DNA of 64,000 nucleotides from CAVQFD01 sp963724695 (GTDB lineage Bacteria > Acidobacteriota > Vicinamibacteria > Vicinamibacterales > CAVVIG01), in contig CAVRVW010000003.1 of the NCBI GenBank assembly GCA_963724695.1, positions 868,001 through 932,000 on the forward strand, written 5' to 3'. The translations under genes and the position numbers were made by a program. Shown piece by piece: positions 7,658 to 16,985 of this stretch. How positions within the stretch are numbered: the stretch's first letter is position 1; every line of letters starts with the position of its first letter. The notes below the pieces were generated by a model. It was not told the origin of the DNA and ran no database searches. It saw only the letters and a list, made by a program, of their open reading frames with translations.

Positions 7658-9269
7658 TGGTGCAGGCCACGGGTCAGCCCCGCCTCATCGTTCGCGACGC
7701 TTCCGGCCGCCGGACGATTCTCCTCGACAAGCCGGTGCTGACCTTCGGGCGGCGCAGCGAAAGCGACGTCCGCCTGGCTGGCGCCGACGTCTCGCGGTTG
7801 CACGCCGAGATCCGCGCGGTCGACGGCCGCGTGTGGCTGAAGGACTGCGGGTCACGCTTCGGCACGTTCGTGAACGGCCGGCGGATCGAGGTCCACGATC
7901 TCGAGCCCGGCGACGTCGTGCGGTTCGGTCAGGCCGACGACATGGACGTGACGTATGTCGTCAATGGCGAGCTCGAGAAGAGCACGGTGTCCGCCGTCTC
8001 GGACCTTCGCCACATGGCCGCGCTCCTCGAAGGCCTGCGCGCGCTCGGATCGGGCAAGGTGCTCGACGAGGTGCTGGCGCTGGTGCTCGATTCGGCCATC
8101 GAGGTGACCGGCGCCGAGCGCGGGTTCATCATGCTGGCCAACGCCGAGCAGCCAGCTCGAGCTGAAGCTGGTGCGCGCCCGCGGCAAGATGACGCTGCGG
8201 CGGCCGCACGTTCGAGACGAGCCGCAAGATTCCCGAGACTGGTCTTCGCCACCGGACAGCAGAAGATCGTCGAAGACCTGCTCGACGGCGACCTCGCGAC
8301 CGCGCACATGGGCACGGTGGCGCTCGGCATCCGCCACGTGCTCTGCGCGCCGCTGCGGCTCGATGCGCTACGTCGAAAGCGCGGAGCAGGAGGCGCTCGA
8401 TCGCGTCATCGGCGTGCTGTATCTCGACAGCCGGGAGCGCGGCGCGCTGCGGTCGGCGCACACGTCGCAGGCCGCGCTCGAGACGCTCAGCGCCGAAGCG
8501 GCCATCGCGATCGAGAACGCGCGGCTGTACCGCGAGGCGCTCGACAAGGCCAAGATCGAGCAGGAACTGAAGGTGGCCGCCGGCATTCAGCAGTCGCTGC
8601 TGCCGCCGGGAAATCACAGCGGCGAGTTCTTCGCCGCCGCGGCCGCGTCGGTGCCGTGCCGGTCGGTCGGCGGCGACTTCTTCGACTACGTCGACCTGCC
8701 GGACGGCGCCGTCGGGTTCATCCTCGGCGACGTCTCCGGCAAGGGATCGCCGGCGGCGCTGCTGGCGGCGGCGGTGCTCGGCATGTTCAGCGCCGAGGCG
8801 ACCTATCAGGACGGCGCGGCGTCGCCGATCACGCGCGTCAACGCCGGCTTGTTCCGCCGCGCGATCGAGGCGCGGTTCCTGACGGCGTTCTACGGCATCC
8901 TCGCACGGACGGCTCGCTTGCGCTACACGAACGCCGGCCACAATCCGCCGATTCTGCTGTCAGCACACCGGCATCCGCCGCCTCGAGGCGGGCGGTCTCG
9001 TGCTCGGCCTCTTCGAGGGCGCGACGTTCGACCAGGAGACGGTCCAGCTCGAGCCGGGCGACTGCTGCTCGTGCTTCAGCGACGGCGTGACCGAGGCCGT
9101 GCAACGCGGCCGGACGAGGAGTTCGGCGACGATCGGCTGATCGACTGCGTCGCGAGCCGCCACGGGACAAGCCGCCGCAGCAGATGCTCGAGGGCTGATC
9201 TGCTGGCGACCGCGAAGCTTCTGCGGCGACGCACCGCAGAACGACGACATCACGATGCTGGCTGCGTGA
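7657..9269 (+). CDS. FHA-GAF-SpoIIE protein serine phosphatase (RsbU-like), frameshifted
   Basis: About 535 residues once frames are joined. The N-terminal FHA domain is clear (TFGRRSESDVRLAG, DVSRLHAEI, GSRFGTFVNGRRI), a phosphothreonine-binding module. A GAF-like region follows (ALVLDSAIEVTGAERGFIML to AIAIENARLYREAL), then a coiled linker and the SpoIIE/PP2C domain with metal-binding Asp motifs SVGGDFFDY, ILGDVSGKG, FSDGVTEA and DDITML, ending at TGA 9267-9269. The frame changes near 8155, about 8205-8240, near 8365, near 8960 and about 9110-9230; every domain is continuous in sequence across the breaks, so sequence error is far likelier than decay. It probably dephosphorylates the STAS partner encoded just upstream. 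Confidence 0.82.
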
Positions 9270-9300
9270 AATCACTACGAAGGCTTCGGCGCTTCGGGCC

Positions 9301-12300
9301 TCAGGCTTCGGCCGGCAGCGTCAGCGTCACCGTCGTGCCGACGCCCCGCTCGCTCGCGACGCGCAATCGTCCCGCCGTTCAGCTCGACGTTGCGCTTGGC
9401 GATCGTCAGCCCCAGGCCGGTGCCGGTCGCCTTGGTCGAGAAGTAGGGCTCGAAGATCCGCGCGAGCGCCTCCTGATCCATGCCGACGCCCGTGTCGCGA
9501 CCTCCACGAGCGACGCGCGCTCGCCGCTCGCCGTCGTCGACGCGCATGGCGATCGTCAGCGCGTCCGCCTCCCGGCATCGCGTGCAGCGCGTTCTCGATG
9601 ACGTTGGTCAGCGCGCGCGCGAAGAGCGTGCGGTCGATGAACGCCGCCGGCAGGCCCGGCGCCTCGTCCACCTCGATTCGCACGCGGTCCCGCCAGACCC
9701 GGCGCGATAGGGCTCGACGACCTCTTCGACGAGCGGCCGGAGATCGGCCGGTTCGGGCCGCGGCCGTCGGGCGACGACGCGAAGCTCGAGAACTCGGCCG
9801 AGATCTGACGGAGCAGCCGGACCTGCGACAGGATGGCGTTCACGCACTCGTCGAGCACCGGCGAGAGCGGCGCGACCCCGGTCGAGGTTGACGCGCCGCG
9901 CGTGCTCGGCCGACAGCTGAATCGGCGTCAGCGGATTCTTGATGTCGTGCGCGACCTGGCGCGCCATGTCGGCCCAGGCCTCGAGCCGCTGCGTGCGCTC
10001 GAGATCCGCGCGCTGGCGCTTGAGATCGTCGGCCATCTGGTTGAAGTCCTCGACCAGCCGCCGCAGTTCGTCCGACGACGTCGCCGCGATGCGCGCGTCG
10101 AGGTCGCCGCGCGCGATGCGCCGCGTGGCCCGCGTCAGTCGGTTCACCGGGTCGGCGATGCGCTCGGCCATCCAGTAGCCGAGCGCCGCGCCGAGCAGCA
10201 CGAACAGCACGGAGGCAGAGAGGACGCGCCGGTCGAGCTCGTCGCTCTGCCGCTCGATCTCGGGCTGCTGCAGCGGCTGCGGCACGGTCACGATGCCCTC
10301 GCGGCCGCCCGCGCGGACGGGCGCGGCCGCGAGCAGGTAGCGGCATCCCGCCGACCTCCTCCTCGCCGACGCTCGTCGGCAGGCGGTCGAGCACGATGCT
10401 GCGGTAGACGTCGCCCGGCGTGCGCGACGGCAGCAGGCGTCCGGACGCGAAGAGGTCGCGCTCGCTCGTGGCCTGCAGGCGAGTCGCGGTCGAAGAGGTT
10501 GACGTCCTGGTCGATGGCCCGGCGGACGAGCACCATGATCTGATCGTCGAGCATCGAGCGGCGCCCGACGCGTCACGCTCCTGCAGCGCGGCGTAGTCCT
10601 CGACCAGCCGCTGCGCGACGGTGGCCGTCTTGACAGCGGCCTCTTCGACTCCGGCGCGGAACTGGTTGGCGAAGTAGCGCGCGTGGCAACGGCGAGCACG
10701 ACGACGGGCACGACGGCCGACGCCACGAAGGCGATGAACAGCTTTCGATAGAAGCTCGATCGGACCTCGCGCAGAAGGGCCCGGCCGCTGGCCGGCGCCG
10801 GAGCGTCAGCGCGCTGCAGCAGCGTCGCGCCGGCGAGCAGCAGCAGATACAGCACGCCGCAGAGCAACACGAGCTCCGCGAGGTTGATGAGGTGGCCGAA
10901 CAGCGTCATGACCGGATAGCCGAGCGCATAGATGCCGCCGCGGTCGTTGAAGAAATACACGCGGAAGCCGCGGTCGCCGCGGGTCAACGTGCGCCCACAC
11001 CGGCGCTCGCGTCGACGACCATCCGCTCGAAGACGTGATCGGGCAGCGGCCAGACGCTCGTGCCTGACGCGTAGAGGGGAGCCCGGCTCCATCCGTAGAC
11101 GACGAAGTCGATATCGCGGGCCCGCACGTCCTCGGGTGGCTGCCGGTCGGCCGGCGTCAGAGACTCCAGGTACGGGCTGCGCGACGCGATGAACGGCAGC
11201 GTCCTGTAGTCCAGCATCGCCCGGACGACAATCGAACCCATCCGGCGTCCGTCGGCGCAGATGCTGCGGCTGGCCCTCAGCACATGGCGTTCGGTCGATC
11301 CGAACGGAGACACCTCTTCGAGGGCGTCCCAGACCTTGCAGCTGGCTTCGGAGAAGCCGCCGCCGCCCGAATCGGGGAGGTTCAGGGCGAATCGACTGAC
11401 GAGGGTATTGCCCGTCGAGTACAACTCGACCGCCGAAGTCACCCGGAAGCGCGCGAGATCGGTCTGCGACCAGATCTCGAAGGCCTGATCCGTCGTGGGT
11501 GCAGCGCCGGCAGGGATGTCCGCGACGAAGCCCTCGAGCGCGTTCAGCCCGTCGATCGTCAAGAGGGCGCTCTGCAGCCGCTGCTGCAGGTCGTCGCGGA
11601 GGTTGGCGGCGCGGGGCCCGTACTCCGCAGCCATCGACGCCTCCTTGGCGCTGATGGACAGGGCCGACAACGTCGGGTACATCGCGAGCGCAGGAACGAG
11701 CAGGGCGAGGAAGTACGCCATGAGACGCGCGGCCTGGGAGGCATGACGAAGCCGGGGCCGGCCCCGCGTCAGCATCCACCAGCAAAGGACGACGGCCGCG
11801 AGCGCGACGATGAGAACCGGAGACACCGGCCCGGCGGCGCTCCGGCGGACCAGCCAGAAGCCCGCAATCGCGCCGAGGATCCAGGAAACGGATTCCAGGG
11901 CGCGCGCACGCCAGTGCCGTGGCGTGCGCGCCATGTTGGCCGCGATCCCTTCGAGCGCGACGAGTCCCCACACGACGCTGGCATGGAGTACGAGCAGGGC
12001 GAGGGTGGCGATCACGGTCCGGACTTCGAAGGGATAGAGCGAGAACGGCAGGGCGTCGACGGCGCGCTCGTTGACGAGCCGCCTCAGGAACGACTCGTAG
12101 CGCACGAGGATCCAGACCGAAGCCAGGCCGGCAAGGGCTTGCGGTCCGACAATGGAGGCGAGCGAGGGAAACATCGCGAGCTGTCCGAGCTCGATCAAGC
12201 GCGGCCGGCCCTGTCGCCAACGCTCGACCAGATCGAGGCCCATCGCGACGGCAGCCAGCGTGGCGATTGCGGTGATCGGAAGATCGAGCCGCGGGAGCAG

Positions 12301-13224
12301 GCGCAGGAGGACAGCCCAGGTGACCCCTCCGATGAGCGTCGCAAGAAGGGCTGCGACGAGCACCCGCCGCGGGCGGTGCGCCCGGCGCCGGTCAAAGGCC
12401 AGGGTCGTGCACAGCAGCAGCGTGAGGGCCAGAACGGCAAACGTCACGGCCCGCGTCCCGTCGCGCCAGCGCTGTCGCGCGCCTGTGAGGTCGTCGGGAG
12501 AGACCGAGGCGTCGACCAGGATCTGACCACTGCTCGAGGCGATCGTAAAAGAGAACGGCGAGCCGTCGGCTGCGCCGCTCAAGCGCGTGCTCAGGGTCAC
12601 CGGAACAACCGAGGTCGAGACCGACAGCGCGAGCAGTTGCTCGACGACGATGGTGCCGACGCGGCGGGCGAGACCCCGATCCTGGGCGTTCGGGACGCCC
12701 GATGGCACGCGTGCCCCGGCCACTCCGGAACCGCCGGAATCGACCACCGGTTCAACGCGGACCAGACGAGGTCCGAGCGCTCCGGGCGCGATGAAGAGCG
12801 CCGCGGGCCCTGTTATGCGCGCGGCGGGCAATTCCGACACACGACCCGCCCACGCGATCGGCGAGGACGCTCCGCCGCCGTGAACGGTCACCCCTGTGGT
12901 CCTCGCGAGCGTGTCCGGGAGGGCGGCATCGAGGGCATCGAACAGCCGCCGCGCCGAGGCGGCGTCGGCGCCGGCGCCGGCCGCGCGGATCAGGTCGGTG
13001 TGCTGCCCGACCTCCCGCGCCAGCGCTGCGAGGGTGCTGGCGCTGGCGTCGAACCGGCCGGCGAGCTCCGCCTGCACCCGAGCCAGGGCATCGGCGTCGG
13101 TCGGCCCGAGCCGGGAGCGTTCGATCGACCGCCCGGCGATCGCGGCAATCACGGCGACCGCGAGGCCGATGGCCGCAAGACGGGCGACAACCGCGCGGAG
13201 GGAGGGCGCCGGGTCTGAACTCAC
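9301..13224 (-). CDS. Very large membrane sensor histidine kinase, NtrY-like transmitter, frameshifted
   Basis: About 1300 residues. GTG start at 13222-13224. The first half (13224 to about 10985, intact) is an exported sensor segment with one N-terminal helix, a periplasmic domain, a block of about eight hydrophobic helices, then a second extracytoplasmic domain. The second half, with several frame changes, contains further membrane helices, a HAMP domain (RIADPVNRLTRATRRIARGD), the H-box QVAHDIKNPLTPIQLSAE typical of NtrY, the N-box NVIENALHAMPGG and a G-box TGLGLTIAKRNVELNGG, ending GVGTTVTLTLPAEA. Breaks lie near 10985, 10685, 10560, 10490, 10345, 9890 and between 9780 and 9350. No response regulator is adjacent. 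Signal sensed is unknown. Confidence 0.82.
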
Positions 13225-13264
13225 GGTCAGCCACAGAATACACGGGTGCTATAGTGAAATCGAT

Positions 13265-14314
13265 TTGGACCTCAAGCTCCTGCTGAAGCGCGGTGCGCTC
13301 GTCGCCGTGGCCAACTGGCCCGTGGTGGCCATTCAGTGGGCCGCACAAACCACCTTCAAGCTCCTCCTCTCGGTACCCGTCGTTGGCGCCGCCCTGGCGC
13401 TGGCGACACTCGTGGGAGCGGACCAGCAGAACGTGCTGCAGGGGTCCACAAGGGAGATCGTCGCGTCGGTGTCGGAGTCGCTCGCGGCGCACCCCGGCGC
13501 GCTCTGGGCGTTCCTGGTCGCGGTTGCCATCGTCCTCGCGGGCGGGTCCGTGCTGCTGTTTCTCGTCAAGGGCGGCACCGTGCACGTGCTGCTCGATGCG
13601 CACGCGAAGGCTGGCGCCATCGAACACGAAGCGATCACACTCGGGCACATGCGCGAGGCGTTCGCGTTCACCCTCGAGCGGTTCGTCGAGGGATGCGGGC
13701 GTGTGTTCCGGAGATACATCGTGCTCGGCCTGGTGTTGATGGCCGTCTACGGTCTGTCGATGGCGGCGTATCTGACGTTGGGCGTGGTGGCTTACAGAAG
13801 CGGCGGGCTGGCGATTGCACTCGTTGCGCTGACCAGCTTTCTGTTCATCCTCTGGATCACCGCTGTCAATCTGCTGTACCTGTTGATCCAGCTCGCCATC
13901 GCAGCGGAGGATCTCGGCGTCGCGCGCGCCGCGCAGCGCGTGGCGCGCTTCGTGGCGGCCGAGTACCGCGAGCTGGGGCGAGTGTTCTTCGTTGTCCTGG
14001 GCATGCTGGTGGCGGCGACTCTCGCGTCGGCGTTGGCCCTGTCCGCCGTGAGCCTGATCGCGTTTGTCCCCGTCGTCGGCCTGGTCGTCGTGCCGGTGCA
14101 GCTCGCGGTGCTCCTCGTCCAGGGACTGGTCTTCGAGTACATCGGACTGGTGGCCCTCGGGTCGTACGTCACGCTCTATCGGCGCTTCGCCCCCGCTACG
14201 GTCGCGGCAGAGGCGCTGGAGGCGCAACCGGCGCAGCAGGGACAACAGGGGCAACAGGGATCGGATTGGGAAGGGCTGCCACCGGCGTCATCGCGGGCTC
14301 GATCTGGCGGATGA
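13265..14314 (+). CDS. Multi-pass membrane protein of unknown function
   Basis: About 350 residues with six or more hydrophobic segments and no family I can name with confidence. The N-terminus (LDLKLLLKRGALVAVANWPVV) begins at an inferred TTG 13265; there is no better start in frame and no strong ribosome binding site. TGCTATAGT, an extended -10 shape, sits at 13247-13255, so the transcript would have almost no leader. The C-terminus is a Gln/Gly-rich tail encoded by three 9-bp repeats and overlaps the 3' end of the convergent propeller gene by about 119 bp. It is divergent from the histidine kinase across a 40-bp gap. Confidence 0.6.
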   Translation: MDLKLLLKRGALVAVANWPVVAIQWAAQTTFKLLLSVPVVGAALALATLVGADQQNVLQGSTREIVASVSESLAAHPGALWAFLVAVAIVLAGGSVLLFLVKGGTVHVLLDAHAKAGAIEHEAITLGHMREAFAFTLERFVEGCGRVFRRYIVLGLVLMAVYGLSMAAYLTLGVVAYRSGGLAIALVALTSFLFILWITAVNLLYLLIQLAIAAEDLGVARAAQRVARFVAAEYRELGRVFFVVLGMLVAATLASALALSAVSLIAFVPVVGLVVVPVQLAVLLVQGLVFEYIGLVALGSYVTLYRRFAPATVAAEALEAQPAQQGQQGQQGSDWEGLPPASSRARSGG

Positions 14315-15386
14315 AGGCGTGAACGGTCACGCCGCTGATCAAATCCCTCGTCAGGACGATCGCAATGGGTCCGGCCGGGCCCGGCACGACATGCGGGGGG
14401 GCCGCGAGGTCAGCCGTGGTCGGGATGTCGCCAGCAGGCGTGCCGTTCGCCGTGCGGAATGCCCGGACGCCTGGCGCCAATCCCGCAACCAGCAGCGCGT
14501 CGCCGACGGCCAGCGGGCCGCCTCTTGGCCGAATTGGAAGGGTACGTTTCCACTGCTGCGATCCAGAACGTCGATCGAGCGCCCGCAGCACGTTGTCGAG
14601 TGAGACGAAGTAGACCCTGCGATCGTCGGCCACGGGGAGCCCCACCACGTCCGCCCCGGTCTGCCAGCGCCAGTCCACCCGTCCGTCGACCGCGCGCAGG
14701 TTATAGAGGTAATTGTCGCGAGACCCGACGTAGAGGCGATCGCCGGCCACCAGAATGTCCGACGGCGGGCCTCCGAGGCGGCGCTCCCACACCGTGACCC
14801 CCGTCGCCAGCTCCAGCGCGACGACTCGGGCGTCCTCGAGCGACACGTGCACGCGCTCGTCGGCGATCGTGGGGCGAGCCTGAGCTGTCGAGCCGAGATC
14901 CCGGCGCCAGAGAACTTTCCCGTCCACGGCGCGCAAGGCGACCGTTGAGCCGCTGGCCTCGGTTGCCACAACCCAGCCAGACACCCACGCGAGGGGAGTC
15001 GCCAGCGGTTCGGGTAGCGGTGTCCTCCAGGAGACAGCACCGTCCCGGTCGTGTCGGGCCACGATCGCGTCCGGCTCGACGAGAAAGACGAGGCCGTCGC
15101 CAGCGGCCGGCGGAAGAGTCGTCGCCGTCTCCACGATCCAGAGCAGTGTGCCGGCCACGAGGTCGTACGCCGCGAGCCGGCCGCCGTGGAGTGGAAAGTA
15201 GCCGTGGGCGCCGAAAAAACCTGGCGGCGCGGCCAGGGCGTTGTTGAGCGCCAGTGTCCACAGCCCGCGAACTGGAAAGAGAGAAAGCGGGGCATCCGCC
15301 TGCGGCTGCGCGCGGACGGCGATCGAAACGCTCAGCACGATCAGGACGACGGCACTACAACATGTCGTGGTGCGCTTGGCTCGCAC
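14196..15386 (-). CDS. Exported PQQ-like beta-propeller repeat protein
   Basis: 396 residues. A signal peptide (RTTTCCSAVVLIVLSVSIAVRA) precedes a propeller built from PQQ-type blades: AYDLVAGTLLWIVE, ALRAVDGKVLWRRDL, ALELATGVTVWERRL, NLRAVDGRVDWRWQ and ALDRRSGSQQWKR. The fold resembles BamB and PQQ dehydrogenases, but the dehydrogenase active-site features are not evident, so a scaffold or assembly role in the envelope is more likely. The GTG start at 15384-15386 is the only in-frame start before the signal peptide. The Pro/Ala-rich C-terminus overlaps the end of the facing membrane protein gene. Divergent from guaA. Confidence 0.75.
   Translation of the reverse strand: MRAKRTTTCCSAVVLIVLSVSIAVRAQPQADAPLSLFPVRGLWTLALNNALAAPPGFFGAHGYFPLHGGRLAAYDLVAGTLLWIVETATTLPPAAGDGLVFLVEPDAIVARHDRDGAVSWRTPLPEPLATPLAWVSGWVVATEASGSTVALRAVDGKVLWRRDLGSTAQARPTIADERVHVSLEDARVVALELATGVTVWERRLGGPPSDILVAGDRLYVGSRDNYLYNLRAVDGRVDWRWQTGADVVGLPVADDRRVYFVSLDNVLRALDRRSGSQQWKRTLPIRPRGGPLAVGDALLVAGLAPGVRAFRTANGTPAGDIPTTADLAAPPHVVPGPAGPIAIVLTRDLISGVTVHAFIRQIEPAMTPVAALPNPIPVAPVVPAAPVAPPAPLPRP
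14234..14260 (+). repeat. 9-bp tandem repeat in two overlapping coding ends
   Basis: Three 9-bp units (CAGCAGGGA, CAACAGGGG, CAACAGGGA). On the plus strand they encode Gln-Gln-Gly three times in the membrane protein tail; on the minus strand they fall in the Pro/Ala/Val tail of the propeller protein. Confidence 0.75.
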
Positions 15387-15437
15387 ACCGTATAATAGCG
15401 TTTTCGTCTTCCACCCTGCTCGGTCCCGGGGCCTTTC

Positions 15438-16982
15438 GTGAGCCACCAAACCATTCTCGTTCTCGATTTCGGGTCGCAGTACACACAGCTCATCGCGCGC
15501 CGGCTGAGAGAGCTCTCGATCTACTCGGAGATCCTGGCGCCGAACACACCGGCCGCCGAGATCCGCCGGCGGAAACCGGCCGGAATCATCCTCTCGGGCG
15601 GCCCGAAGAGCGTCTCCGACCCCGGGGCGCCGCGTTGCGATCCAGCGGTGTTCGATCTCGACGTGCCAGTGCTCGGGATTTGCTACGGCATGCAGCTGAT
15701 GGCGGACGCGCTCGGCGGGCGGGTGGCCCCGGCGGTGCAGCGTGAGTTCGGACACGCCACGGTCAGCGTCTCGGGTCACGCGGCGGGCGAACCGCTCTTT
15801 GCCGGCGTTCCGGCGGCCATCCGCGTCTGGGCCAGCCACGGCGACTTCGTCGCCGAGGCGCCGCCTGGATTTGCGGTGGCGGCCACGAGCGCCAACGCGC
15901 CAGTCGCCGCCATGGTCGATCCCGCCCGAAGCTTGTATGCCCTCCTGTTTCACCCCGAAGTCGTCCACACCGAAAGCGGACTCGAGCTGCTCCAGAACTT
16001 CGCCTACGGCGTCTGCGGATGCACCGGCGATTGGACGATGGCGTCGTTCGTGGACGAGGCGATCGGGCGTATCCGAACGCAGGTCGGCGACGGCCGCGTG
16101 GTGTGCGGGCTGAGCGGGGGAGTCGACTCGACCGTTGCGGCGCTCCTCGTCCACCGGGCGATCGGCGATCGGCTGACGTGCATCTTCGTCGACAACGGCG
16201 TGCTCCGTCAGGACGAGGCGCAGCAAATCCGGAAGCGCTTCGAACGGCTGAAACTTCCGCTGGTGTTCGCCGACCGGGCGGATCTCTTCCTGGATCGCCT
16301 GGCCGGCGTGACCGATCCCGAGCAGAAGCGCAAGATCATCGGCGCGACGTTCATCGACGTGTTCGAGGCCGAGGCGGTCGCGTTAGGGGCGGTGGATTTC
16401 CTGGCGCAAGGCACGCTCTATCCGGACGTGATCGAATCGGTGTCGATTGTCGGGCAGTCGGCGCTCATCAAGAGCCACCACAACGTCGGCGGATTGCCCG
16501 AACGCATGCGCATGAAGCTCGTGGAGCCGCTGCGCGAGCTCTTCAAGGACGAGGTCCGCGAAGTGGGCCGTCAGCTCGGTCTCGAGGAGGAGTTCGTCGT
16601 CCGCCAGCCGTTCCCGGGGCCGGGGCTGGCCGTCAGGATTCTCGGCGAAGTGACGAGGCCGAGGCTGGAGCTGTTGAGGCGCGCCGACGCGATTGTGGCG
16701 GAGGAAGTGCGACGGGAGGGCTGGTACAGGCGACTGTGGCAGAGCTTCGCAGTCCTCCTCCCGGTGCAGAGCGTTGGTGTGATGGGCGACGAGCGAACCT
16801 ACGAGTACACCGCGGCCATCCGGGCCGTGGAAAGCCGCGACGGCATGACCGCCGACTGGGCACGGCTGCCGCACGATCTCCTCGCCCGCATCTCCTCGCG
16901 CATCGTCAACGAAGTGCGCGGCATCAACCGGGTGGTGTACGACATCAGCTCGAAGCCGCCGTCCACCATCGAGTGGGAATGA
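15438..16982 (+). CDS. guaA: GMP synthase (glutamine-hydrolysing)
   Basis: 514 residues. Converts XMP to GMP using ATP and glutamine, the last step of GMP synthesis. The class I glutamine amidotransferase domain has the nucleophile Cys82 in LGICYGMQLMA, then WASHGDFV and the His of LLFHPEVVHT. The ATP pyrophosphatase P-loop is GLSGGVDSTVAALL, and the C-terminal dimerisation domain ends SSKPPSTIEWE as usual. GTG start; TATAAT occurs on this strand at 15391-15396 without a clear -35. Three bases separate its stop from dnaE. Confidence 0.96.
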   Translation: MSHQTILVLDFGSQYTQLIARRLRELSIYSEILAPNTPAAEIRRRKPAGIILSGGPKSVSDPGAPRCDPAVFDLDVPVLGICYGMQLMADALGGRVAPAVQREFGHATVSVSGHAAGEPLFAGVPAAIRVWASHGDFVAEAPPGFAVAATSANAPVAAMVDPARSLYALLFHPEVVHTESGLELLQNFAYGVCGCTGDWTMASFVDEAIGRIRTQVGDGRVVCGLSGGVDSTVAALLVHRAIGDRLTCIFVDNGVLRQDEAQQIRKRFERLKLPLVFADRADLFLDRLAGVTDPEQKRKIIGATFIDVFEAEAVALGAVDFLAQGTLYPDVIESVSIVGQSALIKSHHNVGGLPERMRMKLVEPLRELFKDEVREVGRQLGLEEEFVVRQPFPGPGLAVRILGEVTRPRLELLRRADAIVAEEVRREGWYRRLWQSFAVLLPVQSVGVMGDERTYEYTAAIRAVESRDGMTADWARLPHDLLARISSRIVNEVRGINRVVYDISSKPPSTIEWE

Positions 16983-16985
16983 CGC

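Noticed and set aside
11284..13218. Long plus-strand frame opposite the histidine kinase
   Set aside because: It is a shadow of the kinase sensor region: Arg/Gly/Glu-rich, with no domain and no ribosome binding site.
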